Positions 43,905 through 49,170 of a DNA stretch of 49,170 bases are shown here, piece by piece. The translations under genes and the position numbers were made by a program. This stretch comes from Crocinitomix catalasitica ATCC 23190 (GTDB lineage: Bacteria; Bacteroidota; Bacteroidia; Flavobacteriales_D; Crocinitomicaceae): positions 1 through 49,170 of the forward strand of contig NZ_JHXV01000034.1 in assembly GCF_000621625.1 (NCBI RefSeq), written 5' to 3'. Numbering within the stretch: position 1 is the stretch's first letter; every line of letters starts with the position of its first letter. The notes beneath the pieces were generated by a model, which did not search any database, was not told the DNA's origin, and was given only the letters and a program-made list of their open reading frames with translations.

Positions 43905-44897
43905 ATGGCTATTTTAGATTTCCAAAAACCGGATAAGGTTATAATGATTGAATCGGATGACTTTAGAGGTCAATTCGAATTCAGACCACTAGAACCTGGT
44001 TACGGTGTTACAATTGGTAACGCATTAAGAAGAATATTGTTATCTTCTTTAGAAGGTTTCGCTATTTCAAATATTAAAATTGAAGGCGTTGATCATGAAT
44101 TTTCTACACTAAAAGGTGTGGTTGATGATGTAACAGAAATTATATTAAATCTTAAGCAAGTAAGATTCAAACAACAAATAGAAGGAACGGATACTGAAAA
44201 AGTTATCGTTTCTGTATCTGGACAAGAAACTTTAACTGCTGGAGATATAGGTAAATTTACAACTGCATTTCAAGTATTAAATCCTGATTTGGTGATTTGT
44301 CAAATGGAACCGTCTGTTAAATTTAGCATGGAAGTTGAGATCGTAAAAGGTCGTGGGTACATGCCAGCTGAAGAAAACAAAAATGCAGGTGCTGCATTTG
44401 GTACTATTTCGATAGATTCTATTTTTACACCTATTAAGAATGTAAAATATACAATCGAGAATTATAGAGTTGAACAAAAAACGGATTATGAAAAATTAAT
44501 TTTTGACATTCAATCTGATGGTTCAATTGCTCCGAAAGATGCATTGCAAGAAGCTGCTAAAATTTTGATTCACCACTTTATGTTATTCTCAGATGAGAGA
44601 ATTACTTTAGATACTGAAATTAAATCTGAAACTGAAGAGTTTGATGAAACGTCGCTTCACATGCGTCAGTTATTAAAATCTAAATTGGTTGATTTAGATC
44701 TATCTGTTAGAGCATTAAACTGTTTAAAAGCAGCAGATGTTGAAACATTAGGTGATCTTGTATCTTACAATAAAAATGATTTATTGAAATTTAGAAACTT
44801 TGGTAAAAAATCTTTAACTGAATTGGAAGATTTAGTAGAAGCTAAAGGTTTAGCATTCGGAATGAATGTTTCTAAATACAAATTAGATAAAGAGTAA
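43905..44897 (+). CDS. rpoA: DNA-directed RNA polymerase subunit alpha
   Basis: 330 residues. The alpha subunit dimerises to nucleate RNA polymerase assembly. The N-terminal domain has [28 protein letters not shown], and the C-terminal domain (about 250-325, [21 protein letters not shown]) binds UP elements and activators. The 133-bp leader before it has no clear TAnnTTTG promoter. It is flanked by hairpins on both sides, which may set its level apart from the ribosomal proteins. Confidence 0.98.
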   Translation: MAILDFQKPDKVIMIESDDFRGQFEFRPLEPGYGVTIGNALRRILLSSLEGFAISNIKIEGVDHEFSTLKGVVDDVTEIILNLKQVRFKQQIEGTDTEKVIVSVSGQETLTAGDIGKFTTAFQVLNPDLVICQMEPSVKFSMEVEIVKGRGYMPAEENKNAGAAFGTISIDSIFTPIKNVKYTIENYRVEQKTDYEKLIFDIQSDGSIAPKDALQEAAKILIHHFMLFSDERITLDTEIKSETEEFDETSLHMRQLLKSKLVDLDLSVRALNCLKAADVETLGDLVSYNKNDLLKFRNFGKKSLTELEDLVEAKGLAFGMNVSKYKLDKE

Positions 44898-44905
44898 TAA
44901 GATTA

Positions 44906-44944
44906 AAAAATCAGTCTGCTTATTATATAGGTAGACTGATTTTT
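44906..44944 (+). terminator. Terminator-like hairpin between rpoA and rplQ
   Basis: AAAAATCAGTCT (44906-44917) and AGACTGATTTTT (44933-44944) form a perfect 12-bp stem around a 15-nt loop, ending in a U-run that is part of the stem. It begins 8 bp after the rpoA stop. The downstream rplQ gene belongs to the same cluster, so termination is probably partial. Confidence 0.65.
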
Positions 44945-45047
44945 ACTTTCAAAATCCTTATGAGAAAGTTTAATAATAAAGTAAGGTAGAGTTTAAAACA
45001 AACACTAGTTCAAGTTCTATAGCAGGTTTGAACACAAATTAAAAAAA

Positions 45048-45518
45048 ATGAGACACGGTAAAAAAGTAAACCATTTAAGCAGAAAGTCGGCGCATAGAAA
45101 AGCAATGCTTTCTAATATGGCTTGTTCTTTAATTGAACACAAAAGAATTAATACAACTTTAGCAAAAGCTAAAGCTTTAAGAGTATATGTTGAACCGCTT
45201 ATAACGAAAAGTAAAACGGATTCTACTCACTCAAGAAGAATCGTATTCAAATATTTAAAAAGTAAATATGCAGTAACTGAATTATTCAGAGATATTGCGC
45301 CAAAAATTGCTGATCGTCCAGGTGGTTATACACGTATAATTAGAACGGGAAATAGACTTGGTGATAATGCTGAAATGTGTTTAATAGAATTAGTTGACTT
45401 CAATGAAGTATATGGTTCTTCAAATGCACCTAAAACTACACGTCGTTCAAGAAGAGGTGGAAAATCAGCAACAGCTGCTGCTGCAACTACTGAAGAAGCG
45501 AGTAAAGAAGAAGAATAA
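45048..45518 (+). CDS. rplQ: 50S ribosomal protein L17
   Basis: 156 residues: a conserved L17 core ([29 protein letters not shown] to about 125) plus a tail rich in Ala, Lys and Glu ([17 protein letters not shown]). L17 surrounds the tunnel exit near L22 and L32. It is the last gene of the cluster. Its 150-bp upstream gap holds a hairpin, and a weaker dyad, GTTCAA (45008-45013) / TTGAAC (45028-45033), lies just before the ATG. A strong terminator follows. Confidence 0.98.
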   Translation: MRHGKKVNHLSRKSAHRKAMLSNMACSLIEHKRINTTLAKAKALRVYVEPLITKSKTDSTHSRRIVFKYLKSKYAVTELFRDIAPKIADRPGGYTRIIRTGNRLGDNAEMCLIELVDFNEVYGSSNAPKTTRRSRRGGKSATAAAATTEEASKEEE

Positions 45519-45541
45519 GTAATTTTTTCTACAAAATATTT

Positions 45542-45571
45542 AAAGGGTTCCATTTTGGAACCCTTTTTTTT
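45542..45571 (+). terminator. Intrinsic terminator of the ribosomal cluster
   Basis: AAAGGGTTCC (45542-45551), loop ATTTT, GGAACCCTTT (45557-45566), followed by further T to 45571. A classical rho-independent terminator, 23 bp past rplQ. Confidence 0.93.
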
Positions 45572-45820
45572 GTGCTTTTTTTTTAATTTTTTTCTCCAGT
45601 TAAAGTCCTATAGAAAACTCAGTAAAAACGCCTAGTTCGAGAATAATCTATTTGTTTTAATCGGGCTGAAATTGATGTTTGTCTATAAAAATGAGGTGTT
45701 TATCGAAATAGATGGTTTTTTTTTTATATTTTTGAGGCGTTGAATTATTGACGGTTAAATGCTACTAACCCGTTAATAATGAGACAAGCTATTTAATAAT
45801 TATAAACTAAAAAACAAATT
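45572..45820 (+). other. Intergenic region before the adhesin gene
   Basis: No gene or RNA was recognised here. It holds T-runs at 45575-45593, a promoter box at 45727-45734, and in the presumed leader an imperfect hairpin ACGGTTA / TAACCCGT with one bulged base. The region separates the ribosomal terminator from the start codon at 45821. Confidence 0.6.
45727..45734 (+). promoter_or_regulatory. Promoter -7 box for the adhesin gene
   Basis: TATTTTTG matches TAnnTTTG. The predicted transcript start is near 45740, giving a leader of about 80 nt. No convincing -33 TTTG lies at the right distance. Confidence 0.5.
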
Positions 45821-48800
45821 ATGCGCCTAAAAACCTACTCTCGGTTGTTTTTGGTCGTCCTTCTCGCACTGCCTGCAGTGATGTTTGGACGAACGGAGAT
45901 ACGGGGAAAGTCTGACTTTTCGTATTTCTACGAAAACGACGAAATCGAAAACGCGGTGAAAGTCACCGATAATGAAATGCCGGCTCCGCCTTGTCGTAAT
46001 GTGACTGCTTCAGGATCATTTGAAGTGTTATATGATGGCGAGACAGTTCCAGACAATGAATTTTGTTCGGATGGGCCGGTTACTATCACACTATCAAATG
46101 TTGAAGAAGCATCCGGTGGATCGGATGACGAAGACATTCAATATGTGTGGATGTACAAAACTACTCCTGGTGGTAGTCTAAGTAGAGTACCTGGATCTGT
46201 TCCAAGTACTGAATCTAGTTTTACTGTCGAAGTATCTAGTACAATGTATTTTGTAAGATGCTCTCGACGTGCTTGTGCCGGTTCATGGCCAGGTGAAACT
46301 CCAGCAACTAAGGTTACTATTAATAGTAACCCAAGAATTGCTGTCGTTGAATTGGATCAGACTTGTGATGATGATGGTCGTTTAAGAGCGACTGGATCTG
46401 GAACATGTGCTCCTTATTCATACGAGTGGACTGTTGATGGTTCTCCTGTAGGGACAAGAACTATTTCTGGTCTAGAGCCAGGAGATTATGCTGTTACTGT
46501 AACAGATAATTATGGTTGTACTAATTCTACTATTGGAACGGTAACGTCTCCAGTATGTTGTAATGTAAATAATCCAGGAGAAATTGGATCTAATCAAACT
46601 ATTTGTGCTGGAGAAACTCCTGCTACTATAGTTAGTGTTGAAGATCCTTCTGGTGGAGTAGGGCCTATTGAATATGTTTGGATGAAATCATTAGTTGATG
46701 TTCCAAATTATGTTGATAGTCCTCATTGGTCTGGTATAGCTGGAGCAAATTCTGCAAGTTATTCTCCAGGACCTTTAACTGAAACGACTTATTTCTTGAG
46801 ATGTTCAAGAAATGTTGGTTGTGATGATTTTTTTACTGGTGAATCTAATATGATTACAATCACTGTTAATCCAAGTCCATCTGTTGAAGTAGCAGCAACA
46901 GAACCGACATGTGATGATTTAGACGGTGGAAATCTGACGGCAACTGCTTCTTTAGGAACAGCGCCGTATTCTTATTTATGGAGTAATGGTGAATCAACTG
47001 CAACTATTTCTGGTGTAGATAATGGTTCTTATACTGTTACTGTTTCTGATGCAAATGAATGTGCTACTGAAGCAACTGAAGTATTAGCTGGACTACCTGA
47101 TTGTTGTCCAATTACTATTCCAGGTGTTATCGCTGCGAATCAAACTATTTGTGAAGGAACAACTCCTGATGAAATTACAAGTGTTTCTCCTTCTTCTGGC
47201 GGCGTTGGTCCGGTAGAATATGTTTGGATGCAATCACATGTAAATGTACCTAATATTGTTGGTAACGAAGATTGGTCGATGATACCTGGAGCAACAGGTG
47301 AGAGTTATGCACCTGGTGTATTGTCTCAAACTACTTATTACTTGAGATGTTCAAGAAATGAAGGTTGTGATATGTATTATGGTGAATCTAATATGGTGAC
47401 AATTACTATAACTGAAAGCCCAGCGGTTGAAGTTGAAGTAGCTACAGCACCTACTTGTGATGCGCTTGAATCAGGTTCTTTAACAGCTACGGCTTCTGAA
47501 GGAACTGGTCCTTATACATACGCTTGGAGTAATGGTGAAACTACAGCAACAATCTCTGGATTAGCTGAAGGTTCTTATACTGTGACTGTAACTGACGATT
47601 TAGGTTGTGAAGTTGAAGAGGTTTATGAACTTCTTGGAGCTCCTTGTTGTGATGTAACTGATCCTGGTATTATAGCCGAAGATCAAGAATATTGTGGACC
47701 TACAGACGCGGCGTTAATTACTAGCGTTTCACCTGCTTCAGGTGGAGTTGGACCTCCAGAATATTTATGGATTCAAAGTGATACTTTAGTAGCTGTTATT
47801 CCTGGTGGACCTTATTGGTCTGCAGCTTTAGGAGCTAATACTGGTGAAACTTATGATCCAGGTGTTCTTACAGAAACGACTTACTTTTTAAGATGTACTA
47901 GAAATGAAGGATGCCCTGCATTCTCTTCAGAATCTAACGTTGTTACTATTATTATTCACCCAGCAGTTGACCTGAGCCTTACAGCTGAGGATTTATTGTG
48001 TAATGGTGATCTTAATGGAACTGTTTCTTCAACTATCACAGGTGGAACAGCACCATTTACATATTTATGGAGCAATGGCGAAACAACTGAATCAATTGCT
48101 GGTTTAGGTGTTGGAACTTATTCTTTAACTATTACTGACGCTAACGGATGTACTGCATCTGCTGATGCTGAGATTAGTGCTCCCGATGCTTTAACTGCTA
48201 CTATGTACGGTTCAAGTGTGGCTTGTTACGGTGATGAGACTGGATTTGCAACTGCTACAGTAAGTGGTGGAACATCTCCTTATACTTATTTATGGAGTAA
48301 TGGTGGAACGACTTCTACAATTTCTGATTTAGCTGCTGGAACTTATTCAGTGATTATTTCTGATGCTAACGGATGTGAATACACTAACGAAGTTGAAGTA
48401 GTATCTCCGGATTCTTTAATCCTTGATCTAAGTTCTACAGAAATTACTTGTAATGGTGATCAGGACGGAACTGCTTCAGTACTAGCTACTGGTGGAACGA
48501 CTCCTTATACTTATTTATGGAGTAATGGTGAAACAACAGCTTCAATTTCTGGTTTAAGTGCAGATACTTATTCTGTGACTGTTAGAGATTCAAATGCTTG
48601 TATGGTAACAGCTGAAATTACTTTAGTTGATCCTGCCTTATTAGTAATAGATGTTACTGCGTCTGCTTCTACTTGTGATGGCGAAGGCCATGACGGTTCT
48701 GCAGAAGTGATAGTAACTGGTGGTGAAGCGCCTTATTCTTATTTATGGAGCAACGGAGCAACTACTGCTTCAGTTTCAGATTTAGATTTCGGAACTTACT

Positions 48801-49170
48801 CTGTAACTGTAACGGATGCTAATGGATGTGAAATGATTGACGAAGCTGTGCTTATTGGAAGACCAGTTTGTTGTGATGTAACTGATCCAGGCTTAATCGC
48901 TGAAGATCAAGAATCATGTGGACCATTCGATCCAGCAATGCTGACAAGTGTAACACCTGCTTCAGGTGGTATCGGTCCAGTTGAATATTTATGGATTCAA
49001 AGTAATGTATTAGTACCAGTTGTACCAGGTGAGCCTTATTGGACTCCTGCACTAGGAGCAAATACTGATGCATCTTATGATCCAGGAATGTTGACAGAAA
49101 CAACTTATTTCCTAAGATGTACAAGAAACGAAGGTTGTCCTTCATTCTCTTCTGAGTCTAATGTTGTAAT
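45821..49170 (+). CDS. Giant secreted adhesin-like protein with SprB repeats (partial)
   Basis: Open from ATG 45821 to the window edge (1116 codons, no stop). The signal peptide is MRLKTYSRLFLVVLLALPAVMFG. The rest consists of two alternating units. One is a ~105-residue module starting with CC, containing GGVGP(I/V)EYVWM, ETTYFLRCSRN and ESNMVTITI. The other is a SprB-type repeat with APYTYLWSNGETTATISGL, then GTYSVTVTDANGC. SprB is the mobile surface adhesin of gliding Flavobacterium; proteins with such repeats are exported by the T9SS and often end in a type B sorting domain, which would lie to the right of the window. Its function is probably surface adhesion or gliding. The first module (about residues 58-160) lacks the CC pair and is diverged. 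Confidence 0.88.
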   Translation, partial: MRLKTYSRLFLVVLLALPAVMFGRTEIRGKSDFSYFYENDEIENAVKVTDNEMPAPPCRNVTASGSFEVLYDGETVPDNEFCSDGPVTITLSNVEEASGGSDDEDIQYVWMYKTTPGGSLSRVPGSVPSTESSFTVEVSSTMYFVRCSRRACAGSWPGETPATKVTINSNPRIAVVELDQTCDDDGRLRATGSGTCAPYSYEWTVDGSPVGTRTISGLEPGDYAVTVTDNYGCTNSTIGTVTSPVCCNVNNPGEIGSNQTICAGETPATIVSVEDPSGGVGPIEYVWMKSLVDVPNYVDSPHWSGIAGANSASYSPGPLTETTYFLRCSRNVGCDDFFTGESNMITITVNPSPSVEVAATEPTCDDLDGGNLTATASLGTAPYSYLWSNGESTATISGVDNGSYTVTVSDANECATEATEVLAGLPDCCPITIPGVIAANQTICEGTTPDEITSVSPSSGGVGPVEYVWMQSHVNVPNIVGNEDWSMIPGATGESYAPGVLSQTTYYLRCSRNEGCDMYYGESNMVTITITESPAVEVEVATAPTCDALESGSLTATASEGTGPYTYAWSNGETTATISGLAEGSYTVTVTDDLGCEVEEVYELLGAPCCDVTDPGIIAEDQEYCGPTDAALITSVSPASGGVGPPEYLWIQSDTLVAVIPGGPYWSAALGANTGETYDPGVLTETTYFLRCTRNEGCPAFSSESNVVTIIIHPAVDLSLTAEDLLCNGDLNGTVSSTITGGTAPFTYLWSNGETTESIAGLGVGTYSLTITDANGCTASADAEISAPDALTATMYGSSVACYGDETGFATATVSGGTSPYTYLWSNGGTTSTISDLAAGTYSVIISDANGCEYTNEVEVVSPDSLILDLSSTEITCNGDQDGTASVLATGGTTPYTYLWSNGETTASISGLSADTYSVTVRDSNACMVTAEITLVDPALLVIDVTASASTCDGEGHDGSAEVIVTGGEAPYSYLWSNGATTASVSDLDFGTYSVTVTDANGCEMIDEAVLIGRPVCCDVTDPGLIAEDQESCGPFDPAMLTSVTPASGGIGPVEYLWIQSNVLVPVVPGEPYWTPALGANTDASYDPGMLTETTYFLRCTRNEGCPSFSSESNVV
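46556..49170 (+). repeat. Composite CC-module / SprB repeat array
   Basis: CC modules start at 46556, 47102, 47645 and 48869. The spacings are 546, 543 and 1224 bp. Each of the first two composites is one CC module plus one SprB repeat (about 182 residues). The third is followed by four SprB repeats, so its period is 543 plus 681 bp. The array continues past the window. Confidence 0.85.
47969..48868 (+). repeat. Four tandem SprB repeats
   Basis: Cores starting Pro-(Tyr/Phe)-(Thr/Ser)-Tyr-Leu-Trp-Ser-Asn-Gly begin at 48053, 48278, 48503 and 48731, with periods of 225, 225 and 228 bp (75-76 residues). Copies at 48278 and 48503 are nearly identical over their core. Isolated single copies occur earlier at 46964 and 47510, and a degenerate one at 46412. 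Confidence 0.88.

Noticed and set aside
45821-46010. Somewhat GC-rich start of the adhesin gene (about 48% by hand count over 190 bases)
   Set aside because: Parts of the repeat region reach about 45%, so the contrast is too small to claim foreign origin.
48852-49145. Open frame of 97 codons on the minus strand inside the adhesin gene
   Set aside because: It is antisense to the repetitive adhesin frame, with low-complexity composition and no start context; a shadow frame.
46412-49170. Regularly spaced repeats that could suggest a CRISPR array or satellite DNA
   Set aside because: The repeats keep one reading frame, have codon-level variation and encode SprB/CC modules, so they are protein repeats.

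Overview
The window comes from an AT-rich member of the Bacteroidota, most likely a Flavobacteriales-type bacterium. Evidence: a type IX secretion / gliding set (gldJ, a PorP/SprF protein, porU, porV), a secreted protein with a T9SS C-terminal sorting domain, SprB-type repeats in a giant adhesin, Bacteroidota-type promoters (TAnnTTTG -7 boxes), and the order rpsL-rpsG-fusA-rpsJ without tuf. No rRNA, tRNA or CRISPR array was seen.

Layout. 1-333: end of an ISAon1-type insertion sequence, cut by the window edge. 386-3080 (minus): a small unknown protein and an 823-residue fusion of an AONS-type PLP enzyme with a GNAT-like acyltransferase. 3273-5595 (plus): a STAS/SEC14-like protein, a soluble PAS histidine kinase and its NarL-type response regulator. 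5596-8768 (minus): a T9SS cargo protein, a small lipoprotein and MoaA, tightly coupled. 8918-9688 (plus): a divergent PlsC-like acyltransferase. 9690-11399 (minus): a MuiA-like DUF4139 protein. 11498-14614 (minus): gldJ and a PorP/SprF protein, divergent from 14775-20538 (plus): porU, porV, ispF. 20535-22910 (minus): pbpC, divergent from 22983-26003 (plus): a propeller-type LytS-like sensor kinase. 26005-28278 (minus): UvrD/PcrA helicase.

28534-45518 (plus) is the merged str-S10-spc-alpha ribosomal supercluster: 28 ribosomal protein genes plus fusA, secY, infA and rpoA, from rpsL to rplQ. It starts at a textbook Bacteroidota promoter with a predicted 5'-terminal hairpin and ends at a strong intrinsic terminator. 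The small genes rpmD (58 codons) and rpmJ (38 codons) are intact. rpoA is bracketed by two perfect hairpins. From 45821 to the window end runs an open reading frame for a giant secreted protein built of composite Cys-rich plus SprB repeats, a likely client of the T9SS encoded nearby.

Gene packing outside the ribosomal cluster is extreme: four convergent pairs have stop codons that overlap or are 0-1 bp apart, so there is no room for intergenic terminators. Several genes there (plsC-like, ispF, pbpC, sensor kinase) seem to need GTG or TTG starts. The points most worth follow-up are the PLP/GNAT fusion, the composite repeat architecture of the adhesin, the altered catalytic motifs in the PlsC-like enzyme, and the T9 tract at the start of the sensor kinase.
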